From: Bacteroidales bacterium
GTDB taxonomy: Bacteria > Bacteroidota > Bacteroidia > Bacteroidales > F082
Length of the DNA: 37,010 bases
Assembly (NCBI GenBank): GCA_017616675.1
Contig: JAFZXR010000040.1
Location: forward strand, 1-37,010
Direction: 5' to 3'
The notes beneath the pieces are model-generated. The model saw nothing but the letters and a program-made list of their open reading frames with translations, had not been told where the DNA came from and ran no database searches. The position numbers and the translations under genes are program-made. Below are positions 9,035 through 15,856 of the stretch, in pieces (position 1 is the stretch's first letter; each line of letters begins with the position of its first letter).

Positions 9035-9942
9035 AGACAGAGATAAAACTCAAGGGCTTGACCCTGAAGAATCCCGTCATGACGGCGTCGGGAACGTTCG
9101 GCTACGGCGAGGAATATGCCGATTTTGTCGACCTCTCGGAACTTGGCGGCATCATCGTGAAAGGCACCACCTTGCATCATCGCGAGGGCAATCCTTATCC
9201 GCGAATGGCAGAGACGCCGATGGGGATGCTCAACTGTGTTGGCCTCCAGAACAAAGGCGTCGACTATTTCATCGAGACGATCTATCCGAGAATCAGGAAC
9301 TTTGAGACCAATGTGCTGGTCAACGTAAGTGGCTCAAACATAGACGATTACGTTACAGCTGCTGCCAAGATTGACGCGCTTGACGACATCCCGGCTATCG
9401 AGCTCAACGTGTCATGTCCCAACGTGAAACAAGGTGGCATGGCGTTTGGAGTCACCTGTTCGGGCATCGAGCAGGTGGTGAAGGCCGTGCGCGAGGTTTA
9501 TCACAAACATCTGATGGTGAAACTATCACCGAATGTGACGAACATTGCCGATATCGCACTCGCCGCCGAGGCCGCTGGCGCCGACTCGGTCTCCTTAATT
9601 AATACATTGCTCGGAATGGCCATCGATGCCGAGACAAGGAAGCCGGTGCTTTCGATGGTGACAGGCGGCTTGTCGGGCGCTTGCGTGAAACCCGTAGCTC
9701 TACGCATGGTGTGGCAGGTGTCTAAGGCAGTGAGAATCCCGGTCATCGGCCTCGGCGGCATATCGTCGGCTACCGATGCGATAGAATTCCTGCTGGCCGG
9801 AGCCTCGGCAATACAAATCGGAACCGCCAACTTCATCGACCCCGCAATTTCAGCGAAAGTCGCCAAAGGCATCGTGGAATATTGCGAACGGCACGGGGTA
9901 GAGGATGTGACAGAATTGATTGGAGGAATGATTGTTGGTTAA
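9028..9942 (+). CDS. pyrD: Dihydroorotate dehydrogenase B, catalytic subunit
   Basis: PyrD oxidises dihydroorotate to orotate, the fourth step of UMP synthesis, using FMN. The 304-residue TIM barrel is the usual size for class 1B. Recognisable motifs are [13 protein letters not shown] near the N-terminus, the substrate loop [13 protein letters not shown] with the catalytic Cys characteristic of class 1 enzymes, HLMVKLSPN with the FMN-binding Lys, and the phosphate-binding end [27 protein letters not shown] (quoted in two overlapping parts: GLGGISS and [11 protein letters not shown]). It follows pyrK with an overlap and converges on murB, with only 12 bases between the stops. Confidence 0.96.
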   Translation: MVKTEIKLKGLTLKNPVMTASGTFGYGEEYADFVDLSELGGIIVKGTTLHHREGNPYPRMAETPMGMLNCVGLQNKGVDYFIETIYPRIRNFETNVLVNVSGSNIDDYVTAAAKIDALDDIPAIELNVSCPNVKQGGMAFGVTCSGIEQVVKAVREVYHKHLMVKLSPNVTNIADIALAAEAAGADSVSLINTLLGMAIDAETRKPVLSMVTGGLSGACVKPVALRMVWQVSKAVRIPVIGLGGISSATDAIEFLLAGASAIQIGTANFIDPAISAKVAKGIVEYCERHGVEDVTELIGGMIVG

Positions 9943-9954
9943 GAATTGAAAATT

Positions 9955-10974
9955 TTATACGATGTTAACCTCTGGTTTAATATCGATTCCAAATTTTTCT
10001 TTTACAGAATCTTGAATCTTCTTCATCAAATTCAGGATTTCCTGGGGTTTGCCGCCGCCGTAGTGGACAAGGACGAGGGCTTGTTTAACCCAAACACCCA
10101 CATGGTTTTCGCGATAGCCCTTCCAGCCGGCACGGTCGATGAGCCAGCCAGTCGGGATTTTGATGAAATTATTATCCGCAGGATAAGATGGCACGTCGGG
10201 ATATAATGCCTTGATTTTCAAATATTTATCTTCGCTAACTATCGCATTCTGGAAGAAACTTCCTACGCTGCCGACAACACCGACTTCGGGCAATTTCTCG
10301 GCACGAATGGCCTTCACTGTGGCAGCGACATCCTTAATCGTTGGATTAGTTATATTATTGTTAATCAAATAATTACGAATGTTGCCGTAATCCAGTTTCA
10401 ATTCGTCGTGTTTTTTTAAGATGAAATCGACAGCGAAAATTATTATTGATTTGTATTGTTTGAAAATTGAATTCCGATAAGAAAAATTGCATTCATCATT
10501 ATTAAAAACGCGAATGTTTCCCGTCGTCAAATCAATTGTATGTACTTGATACACAGCGTCTTTGACCTCTGCGCCGTAAGCTCCGATGTTCTGGACGGGC
10601 GCTGCACCGACTTTTCCTGGGATGTCGGCCAGATTTTCCAATCCGTAAAGGCCTTTCGCAACAGTGTAATCGACAAAATCTTTCCAAACCTCACCGCAAT
10701 AGCAGCGAATCGTGACGTTTTCGTCCGTCTCCTCAAGCGTTTCGATGCCTTTTAGATTCGGGTAAACCACGAAACCATCATAAATTTCATCGGAGAAAAG
10801 AATATTGCTGCCGCCGCTCAGAATTAACACCTGCGATTTCTTAATATAATCTTTAAAATATTGATTATCAATAATATGGCGAATATCTTCCAAAGATTTT
10901 ACCTCTTCGAAATACTTCGCCTTCACGTCAAAACCGAAGGTGTTAAGCTCGCGTAACGGGAAATTTTTCTCCAT
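9955..10974 (-). CDS. murB: UDP-N-acetylenolpyruvoylglucosamine reductase
   Basis: MurB reduces the enolpyruvyl group made by MurA, using NADPH and FAD, to give UDP-MurNAc. The protein has 339 residues and is the longer, E. coli-like type I form. Motifs: LNTFGF at the start, ILSGGSNILF for FAD, ENLADIPGKVGAAPVQNIGAYG, and GSVGSFFQNAIV with the Ser that protonates the intermediate. The open frame extends to 11223, but I start at the ATG at 10972-10974 because the family begins MEKNFPLRELNTFGF, because the longer form would overlap the divergent glycosyltransferase gene, and because a canonical promoter lies directly upstream of this ATG. murA is also in this window but about 25 kb away. Confidence 0.95.
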   Translation of the reverse strand: MEKNFPLRELNTFGFDVKAKYFEEVKSLEDIRHIIDNQYFKDYIKKSQVLILSGGSNILFSDEIYDGFVVYPNLKGIETLEETDENVTIRCYCGEVWKDFVDYTVAKGLYGLENLADIPGKVGAAPVQNIGAYGAEVKDAVYQVHTIDLTTGNIRVFNNDECNFSYRNSIFKQYKSIIIFAVDFILKKHDELKLDYGNIRNYLINNNITNPTIKDVAATVKAIRAEKLPEVGVVGSVGSFFQNAIVSEDKYLKIKALYPDVPSYPADNNFIKIPTGWLIDRAGWKGYRENHVGVWVKQALVLVHYGGGKPQEILNLMKKIQDSVKEKFGIDIKPEVNIV

Positions 10975-10989
10975 TCCTGAAAATTTTTT

Positions 10990-11019
10990 CAAAAATAAAC
11001 AAAATTTGTCAAACGACAA
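10990..11019 (-). promoter_or_regulatory. Canonical Bacteroidota promoter of murB
   Basis: Read on the minus strand, a TTG (-33, 11019-11017) is followed after exactly 19 bases by TATTTTTG (10997-10990), an exact match to TAnnTTTG. A start site about 6 bases on would leave a leader of only about 10 bases before the murB ATG. This supports both the start chosen for murB and the lineage assignment. Confidence 0.65.
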
Positions 11020-11050
11020 GAGAAATTCTGTATTTTTATAGTTTGAAATT

Positions 11051-12175
11051 TTGAGTGCATTGAAACGTGTTATTGTCTCGGTAATCAATGACTTAGTGAC
11101 CGACCAGCGTGTCAACAAGTCGTGCCTGACCCTGCAAAAGGCGGGGTTTGAGGTGCTACTTGTTGGTCGTAGGCAGCGCAAATCGCCTCCGATGGACGAG
11201 CGTCCGTACAAATCGCATCGCATGAAGCTGCTGTTCGAGAAAGGTCCGTTTTTCTATGCCGAATTCAATATCAGACTATTCCTATTCCTGCTTTTCCATC
11301 GTTGCAACTGCTTGTTATCCAACGATTTAGATACTCTCTGGCCTAATTACAGGATTTCAAAACTGAAACGCATCCCGTTGATCTACGACAGTCACGAATA
11401 TTTCACCGAAGTGCCCGAATTGGTTAATCGCCGTCTGGTTCAGCATATTTGGAAGAAAATCGAGGAGCACATTCTGCCGAAGATGAAGGAGATGATAACG
11501 GTGAACGAGTCGATTGCCGACCTTTTCCGCAGAAAATACGGCATAAAAGTGCATGTCATCCGTAACATCCCTATGCGAAAGATGCTTCCGGCGCCAGCTT
11601 CCCGCGAAGAAGTCGGGCTTGACCCTAACAAGCACATTCTTGTCCTGCAAGGCTCGGGCATCAACATCCATCGTGGCTCAGAAGAACTTGTCGATGCTAT
11701 GGCGTATCTTGATGATTGTCAGTTGGTTATCATTGGTGGGGGAGACGTGCTACCGATTTTGAAAGAGAAAGTCGCAGCCAATCATTGGGACGACCGAGTG
11801 AAGTTCTTCCCGCGTATGCCTTATCAGCAGATGATGTCCATCACGCAGCTTGCCGACCTCGGCTTTACGCTCGACAAGGACACCAACCTGAACTACCGGT
11901 TCAGTCTGCCTAACAAGCTGTTCGACTACATCCAGGCCGGCGTGCCGGTTGTGGCGTCGCATCTGCCTGAGATTGAGCGTATTATCAAAGAATACAACAT
12001 AGGGACGTTTATCGAGAACCATGACCCTAAAACCATTGCCGACACCATCCAAAATGCATTAAAAGACGAAAAGAATTTGGAGCAATGGAAAAATAATCTT
12101 ATATTTGCAGCCCAAAATCTCTGCTGGGAGAATGAAGAAGAGGTTTTGCTGAAGATATATGAGAAATACGTCTGA
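11051..12175 (+). CDS. Glycosyltransferase, GT-B fold (GT4-like)
   Basis: The 374-residue protein has two Rossmann-like halves. The N-terminal half includes SNDLDTLWPN and IYDSHEYFTEVP, motifs typical of Bacteroidota GT4-like enzymes. The C-terminal nucleotide-sugar half includes LVLQGSGINIHRG, VIIGGGD and the LPNKLFDYIQAGVPVVAS region that contacts the donor. There is no ATG at the 5' end: an in-frame TAG at 11039 bounds the frame, leaving TTG at 11051 or TTG at 11060 (giving MKRVIVSVINDL, the more family-like N-terminus). The cytoplasmic enzyme probably adds a sugar to a surface glycan or a lipid-linked carrier; donor and acceptor are unknown. Its end overlaps the next gene by 17 bases. Confidence 0.85.
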   Translation: MSALKRVIVSVINDLVTDQRVNKSCLTLQKAGFEVLLVGRRQRKSPPMDERPYKSHRMKLLFEKGPFFYAEFNIRLFLFLLFHRCNCLLSNDLDTLWPNYRISKLKRIPLIYDSHEYFTEVPELVNRRLVQHIWKKIEEHILPKMKEMITVNESIADLFRRKYGIKVHVIRNIPMRKMLPAPASREEVGLDPNKHILVLQGSGINIHRGSEELVDAMAYLDDCQLVIIGGGDVLPILKEKVAANHWDDRVKFFPRMPYQQMMSITQLADLGFTLDKDTNLNYRFSLPNKLFDYIQAGVPVVASHLPEIERIIKEYNIGTFIENHDPKTIADTIQNALKDEKNLEQWKNNLIFAAQNLCWENEEEVLLKIYEKYV

Positions 12176-13286
12176 TAATCAAATACATATCGTTAGTTTC
12201 GACATCCCGTGTCCGGTGAACTACGGCGGTGTCATCGACGTGTTTTTCAAGCTCAAGGCGCTCGTGGAGCGTGGTTTCAAGGTTCACATGCACTGTTTTG
12301 AATACGGCCGCGAGCGGAGCGGGCGGCTGGAAAAGTTGTGCGTTTCGACGCATTATTATAAGCGCGACATGTCGTTTGTGAATTTCTTCAGCAAAAAGCC
12401 TTACATCGTAACTTCAAGAATATCAGAGGATTTGATTCAAGATCTGCTTAAAGACGACTACCCGATAATACTCGAAGGCCTGCATTCATGCGGCGTGTTG
12501 CTCGACCCGAGGATGAAAGGCCGTAAGATATTCGTCCGCACACATAACGTGGAGCATGACTATTATCAATATCTGGCGAAGACCGAGAAAAAGCTGGGTA
12601 AGAAGTTCTTTTTGAAGACTGAATCGCGTAAGCTTCGCCGGTTTGAGCCGATTTTGTCCAAAGCCACCGGAATTCTTGCTATTTCCAATAAAGATTACGA
12701 ATATTTCAAACAAAAATACGACAACGTTTATCTTATTCCAGCCTATGCCGGCTTCGATAAGGTCGACGTGCTCGAAGGTCAGGGCGATTTCGTGCTTTAT
12801 CACGGAAATCTTGACATCTCGGAGAATTACCATGCGGCAGAATTCTTGATTGAAAAAGTCTTCAAGGGTACTGGCATCAAGTTAAAGATTGCCGGTATGA
12901 ATCCGCCGCGTCATCTGGTGAAACTCATTGATAATGAACTGAATGTAGAGCTTATTGTAAACCCTGAAGATGACGCTTTGCAGGAGCTTATCCGAAATGC
13001 GCAGATCAATATTCTGGTCACTGCCCAGTCGACCGGCTTGAAGCTTAAGCTGCTGAATGCACTGTTCAACGGACGTTATTGCGTGGTCAATGATAAAATG
13101 GTTGAGGGATTGGATATCAACGACTTATGCGTTGTCGCCAATACCGCTGATGAGATGAAGACAGTGGTGACCGACCTCATGGCGAAGCCTTTCGTCGAGG
13201 AACAGGTCGAGATAAGAAAGAGCAGGATGGATGCTTTCTATAATTCTTCGCGTGCCACCGACAAACTCGTAGAATTACTTGGCTGA
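12159..13286 (+). CDS. Glycosyltransferase-like protein (GT-B type)
   Basis: The 375-residue protein starts at the ATG at 12159, inside the 3' end of the preceding glycosyltransferase gene. It looks like a GT-B enzyme: an N-terminal half with SFDIPCPVNYGGVIDVFFKL (a Gly-rich acceptor-side loop) and VRTHNVEHDYY, and a C-terminal half with DFVLYHGNLDISEN, KIAGMNPP and TGLKLKLLNALFNGRYCVVN at the usual donor-binding position. The 17-base overlap with its neighbour indicates coupled expression, so the pair probably works in one glycan pathway. The 3' end overlaps the convergent ftsE-type gene by 12 bases. The sugar specificity is not visible from sequence. Confidence 0.78.
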   Translation: MRNTSDNQIHIVSFDIPCPVNYGGVIDVFFKLKALVERGFKVHMHCFEYGRERSGRLEKLCVSTHYYKRDMSFVNFFSKKPYIVTSRISEDLIQDLLKDDYPIILEGLHSCGVLLDPRMKGRKIFVRTHNVEHDYYQYLAKTEKKLGKKFFLKTESRKLRRFEPILSKATGILAISNKDYEYFKQKYDNVYLIPAYAGFDKVDVLEGQGDFVLYHGNLDISENYHAAEFLIEKVFKGTGIKLKIAGMNPPRHLVKLIDNELNVELIVNPEDDALQELIRNAQINILVTAQSTGLKLKLLNALFNGRYCVVNDKMVEGLDINDLCVVANTADEMKTVVTDLMAKPFVEEQVEIRKSRMDAFYNSSRATDKLVELLG

Positions 13287-13946
13287 TTCGGTGATTGTGC
13301 CGTTGGCGCAGCTTATCACGCGCGAAGGATATTTCAAAATCAGGTTGTAGTTATGTGTCGCCATCAAGATGGTGGTGCCGTTGTCGCGAATCTTCATTAT
13401 AAGTTTCATGATGTCGTTGGTCGTCTCGGGGTCGAGGTTACCTGTCGGCTCGTCTGCCAAAATGACACTCGGGTTGTTGAGCAAGGCTCTTGCTATGGCT
13501 ACGCTCTGCTGTTCGCCTCCCGAAAGCTGATGCGGCATCGATTTGCGTTTGCCATGAAGTCCAACGAGTTGCAGCACCTCGTCGATGCGACGGCTGATGC
13601 CACTTTCGTCGTCCCAGCCCGTGGCTTTGAGCACAAATGACAGGTTTTGCTCGACGTTACGATCGTAGAGCAGCTGGAAGTCCTGAAACACAATGCCGAT
13701 TTTGCGTCTGAGCATAGGGATGTCTTTACGTCTGATGCTGTTGAGACTATATCCGGCGATGATGAATTGTCCGTCTTTAGCCGGCAGGTCGGCGTATAAA
13801 GTCTTTAATAACGACGACTTTCCCGAGCCGCTGCGGCCTATCAGATATACAAACTCGCCCTCTCCAATTTTAAGATTGATATCGTTAAGAATTAGTCTAT
13901 CGTGTTGAAAAACAGAACCGTTGATAATACTTATAATTGTATGCAT
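13275..13946 (-). CDS. ftsE: FtsE-type cell-division ABC ATPase
   Basis: The 223-residue ATP-binding protein has Walker A GRSGSGKSS, a Q-loop in IGIVFQDFQLL, the signature LSGGEQQ, Walker B VILADEPTGNLDP, and the switch His in MATHNYN. This length and the ADEPTGNLD sequence place it in the FtsE/MacB/LolD group. FtsE works with FtsX at the division site to control peptidoglycan hydrolases. No ftsX is adjacent, which is common in Bacteroidota, so the assignment to FtsE over LolD rests on overall resemblance. Its 5' region directly abuts the mini-hairpin array of the upstream four-helix-bundle gene, so its ribosome-binding region partly consists of repeat sequence. Confidence 0.75.
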   Translation of the reverse strand: MHTIISIINGSVFQHDRLILNDINLKIGEGEFVYLIGRSGSGKSSLLKTLYADLPAKDGQFIIAGYSLNSIRRKDIPMLRRKIGIVFQDFQLLYDRNVEQNLSFVLKATGWDDESGISRRIDEVLQLVGLHGKRKSMPHQLSGGEQQSVAIARALLNNPSVILADEPTGNLDPETTNDIMKLIMKIRDNGTTILMATHNYNLILKYPSRVISCANGTITESAK

Positions 13947-13948
13947 AA

Positions 13949-14018
13949 TAATGTGTTAAAATGTGTTACGACGTAAAATGTGTTGCTTCGCAAAATGTGT
14001 TACTCCCTTCGGTCGTAA
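13949..14018 (+). repeat. Left mini-hairpin array (AATGTGTT words)
   Basis: Four copies of ATGTGTT start at 13951, 13961, 13978 and 13995. Between them are small palindromes: TTACG-A-CGTAA (13966-13976), TTGC-TTC-GCAA (13983-13993) and TTAC...GTAA (14000-14018). The last palindrome contains the stop codon and final codons of the four-helix-bundle gene, so the array and the coding region overlap. Confidence 0.7.
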
Positions 14019-14359
14019 TTTTTAGATGATTTATATATTATATAACTCAATAAATTTAATATGTTTTGTAATTTTTCTTGTAATTTTTTTGTTGATAGAT
14101 AGTTTTCTGTTTTTTCACATAATGTCAACCAATATTTTGTTTCAATTGCTTCTTTATGGGCAATTTTTAACTTATGTATAAAATCATTTTTACTTTCAGG
14201 TGATTGTGCTTCATGAATATTTGCTCCAATTGATGTTCCTGATTTTAATAATTGTTTGGAAATAACATATTTGTTTAACTCATCAAGCTTTTCACAAAAT
14301 TTTATTATTTCTAATGCAAAATCTATACTTAAATCCAATAATTCATTCTTTTGCTTCAT
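14000..14359 (-). CDS. Four-helix-bundle protein, S23/IVP family
   Basis: The 119-residue protein matches the 23S rRNA intervening-sequence protein family (a four-helix bundle related to the Avd accessory protein). Typical family features are the ISKQLLKSGTSIGANIHEA segment, the NDFIHKLKIAHKEAIETKYWL segment, and an amphipathic helical pattern throughout. Family members were first noticed inside 23S rRNA intervening sequences; here there is no rRNA. The gene is much more AT-rich than its neighbours. Its last seven codons (KNYDRRE) lie partly, and its stop codon wholly, in the left mini-hairpin array. Together with the inverted arrays on both sides, this suggests that the gene travels with the repeat unit. 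Its molecular role is unknown. Confidence 0.85.
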   Translation of the reverse strand: MKQKNELLDLSIDFALEIIKFCEKLDELNKYVISKQLLKSGTSIGANIHEAQSPESKNDFIHKLKIAHKEAIETKYWLTLCEKTENYLSTKKLQEKLQNILNLLSYIIYKSSKNYDRRE

Positions 14360-14392
14360 AACTTTTGGTTATTAAAAACATTTATAAAATTT

Positions 14393-14450
14393 GGCCTTAG
14401 GCCACACATTCAGCCGTGAGGCCACACATTGTCGCGAAGCGACCACATTA
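14393..14450 (-). repeat. Right mini-hairpin array (ACACATT words)
   Basis: On the plus strand the order is hairpin GGCC-TTA-GGCC (14393-14403), ACACATT, hairpin GCC-GTGA-GGC (14413-14422), ACACATT, hairpin GTCGC-GAA-GCGAC (14431-14443), CACATTA. The words are the reverse complement of those in the left array, so the two arrays face each other across the gene. The terminal TTA is also the stop codon of the TPM-domain gene. Confidence 0.7.
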
Positions 14451-15245
14451 CCACTTTGAGCTTCCGCCGCCGCCGCCGAAGTGACCTCCTCCGAAGCCAC
14501 CGAAGCCTCCCGAGCTTCCGCCGCCCCAAGAGCCTCCCGAGCTGCCCCAGCTACTGCCTCCGCGACCGCCTCTGCCGATGCCCGACAGCAAGATGCCTGT
14601 CAGCAGGCCTCTCCAGAAGCCGCCTTTGCCGCCCTTACCGCCACCGCTGAAAGCACGTAGGACGAGGTAGATTATTAAAACTAAGATTCCAACCATGATA
14701 GCGCCGGCATTCTCATCGTCATCTTCTTTGGCATATTTTTCAGCTTTGAAAGCTCCCGATGCCAACCCGATGATGGCGTCAACGGCGTTGTCAATACCTT
14801 TATAATAATCGCCTTCTTTGAAGGCCGGAATCATCTCTTTTTGACGGATGCCGTAGTTCACGGCGTCGGTGATATAAGGCTCCATGCCGTAGCCGACCTG
14901 AATGGAGACGTCGCCCAGCTCATCTGCCGTCTTGGGCTTGACGAGAATCACGACGCCGTTGTTGTTTTTGGTTCCAACGCCCCACTTCTCGCCAAGTTTC
15001 TGAGCAAAGTCGTTGGACTCAGTGCCGCCGAGACTTGTCACGGTGACGACGCAGATCTGGGTGGAAGTGGTGTCGCTGTAGTTGACAAGTTTTTGTTCGA
15101 GGGCATACTCCTCGCTGTCGCTCAAGATGTCAGCGAAATCATTGACAAGTCGAGGCGGCACAGGTCTCGCCGGAATAGTCTGCGCGAGACCTATGCAACC
15201 TGCAAATATCAATGCCAGTGTGAGGCAAAAATATTTTTTAAGCAT
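14448..15245 (-). CDS. TPM-domain (YgcG-type) membrane protein with Gly-rich tail
   Basis: The 265-residue protein has an N-terminal signal peptide (MLKKYFCLTLALIFAGCIGLAQ, quoted as two parts: MLKKYFCLTLALI and FAGCIGLAQ), with a Cys that might also serve as a lipobox. The TPM domain follows at about residues 33-160, with VNDFADILSDSEE, QICVVTVTSLGG, NNNGVVILV and VGYGMEPYITDA. A membrane helix is at about residues 182-200. The tail is almost pure Gly/Ser/Trp and ends SSKW, a typical low-complexity end for this family. TPM proteins and LemA are frequent neighbours; here the start overlaps the lemA stop by one base (TAATG). A TPM role in membrane protein quality control or photosystem repair is known elsewhere but is not established for this type. 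Confidence 0.85.
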   Translation of the reverse strand: MLKKYFCLTLALIFAGCIGLAQTIPARPVPPRLVNDFADILSDSEEYALEQKLVNYSDTTSTQICVVTVTSLGGTESNDFAQKLGEKWGVGTKNNNGVVILVKPKTADELGDVSIQVGYGMEPYITDAVNYGIRQKEMIPAFKEGDYYKGIDNAVDAIIGLASGAFKAEKYAKEDDDENAGAIMVGILVLIIYLVLRAFSGGGKGGKGGFWRGLLTGILLSGIGRGGRGGSSWGSSGGSWGGGSSGGFGGFGGGHFGGGGGSSKW

Positions 15246-15832
15246 TAAAATTCAACCTTCGGAGCTACCTCTGAGCCTGCTTGTGCCTTGAAATAGCCGA
15301 CTTTCTCGAAGTCGAACATATTGGCGATGATGTTACGAGGGAACTTTCTGATATACTGGTTGTAATCCATTGCCGTCTCGTTGAATTTCTGACGTTCAAC
15401 AGTGATGCGGTTTTCTGTTCCTTCGAGCTGTGACTGCAACGCCATGAAGTTCTCGTTGGCCTTGAGTCCAGGATATCTCTCAATCGACACGAGGAGTCGT
15501 GACAATGCGCCTGACAGCTGATCCTGTGCCTCCTGGAACTGTGCGAGTTGTTCAGGTGTGATGTTGCTCGGGTCGATGGTGACGCCTGTGGCCTTGGCAC
15601 GTGCCTCGATGACGGCTGTCAATGTTCCCTGCTCGTGCTCGGCATAGCCTTTCACTGTTGCGACGAGGTTAGGGATGAGGTCAGCACGACGCTGGTAGAC
15701 GTTCTCAACCTGTGCCCATGATGCCTGGACTGACTCCTGCTTCATGACCATTGCGTTGTAACCTGACTTGAACCACAGATAAATTGCCAAAATGATAGCA
15801 ACGATGATGACAATCTTTACGATCTTTTTCAT
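15245..15832 (-). CDS. lemA: LemA family protein
   Basis: The 195-residue protein has one N-terminal membrane helix (about residues 4-22) followed by a long, mainly alpha-helical domain. The LemA hallmarks are NVYQRRADLIPNLVATVKGY near residue 45 and SIERYPGLKANENF around residue 117, then YNQYIRKFP and the C-terminal phenylalanine-rich end. The protein should sit in the inner membrane with its helical part outside the cytoplasm. Its function is unknown; the conserved link with TPM-domain proteins suggests a shared membrane complex. It follows htpG by 24 bases and overlaps the TPM gene by one base, so the three are probably one operon. Confidence 0.92.
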   Translation of the reverse strand: MKKIVKIVIIVAIILAIYLWFKSGYNAMVMKQESVQASWAQVENVYQRRADLIPNLVATVKGYAEHEQGTLTAVIEARAKATGVTIDPSNITPEQLAQFQEAQDQLSGALSRLLVSIERYPGLKANENFMALQSQLEGTENRITVERQKFNETAMDYNQYIRKFPRNIIANMFDFEKVGYFKAQAGSEVAPKVEF

Positions 15833-15856
15833 TGTAGTGATTTTTAAGTTAATAAT

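Larger units (their letters stand above)
13949..14450. mobile_element. Candidate 502-bp element: four-helix-bundle gene between inverted mini-hairpin arrays
   Basis: The unit is bounded by perfect 7-bp inverted ends, TAATGTG (13949-13955) and CACATTA (14444-14450). Inside each end is an array of AATGTGT/ACACATT words separated by small hairpins, in opposite orientation on the two sides, with one AT-rich S23/IVP-type gene in the middle. The unit fills the whole gap between the TPM-protein stop codon and the ftsE leader. The TPM-protein TAA is itself part of the right end. I infer a small mobile or repeat-borne unit; no transposase or target duplication is seen. Confidence 0.45.

Noticed and set aside
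10975..11223. N-terminal extension of the murB frame by 83 codons
   Set aside because: It overlaps the divergent glycosyltransferase gene, has no resemblance to MurB, and a canonical promoter at 10990-11019 lies inside it.
13275..13946. Calling the ATPase LolD instead of FtsE
   Set aside because: LolD normally sits with LolC/E-type permeases, and none is adjacent. Sequence alone does not fully exclude it, so confidence was lowered.
13949..14018. Possible CRISPR array in the repeated ATGTGTT words
   Set aside because: Units are 7-9 bases, spacing is 10-17 bases and the spacers are palindromes, not unique sequences; no cas genes are nearby.
14000..14359. A 23S rRNA intervening sequence at the four-helix-bundle gene
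   Set aside because: No rRNA sequence flanks it; the neighbours are protein-coding genes.
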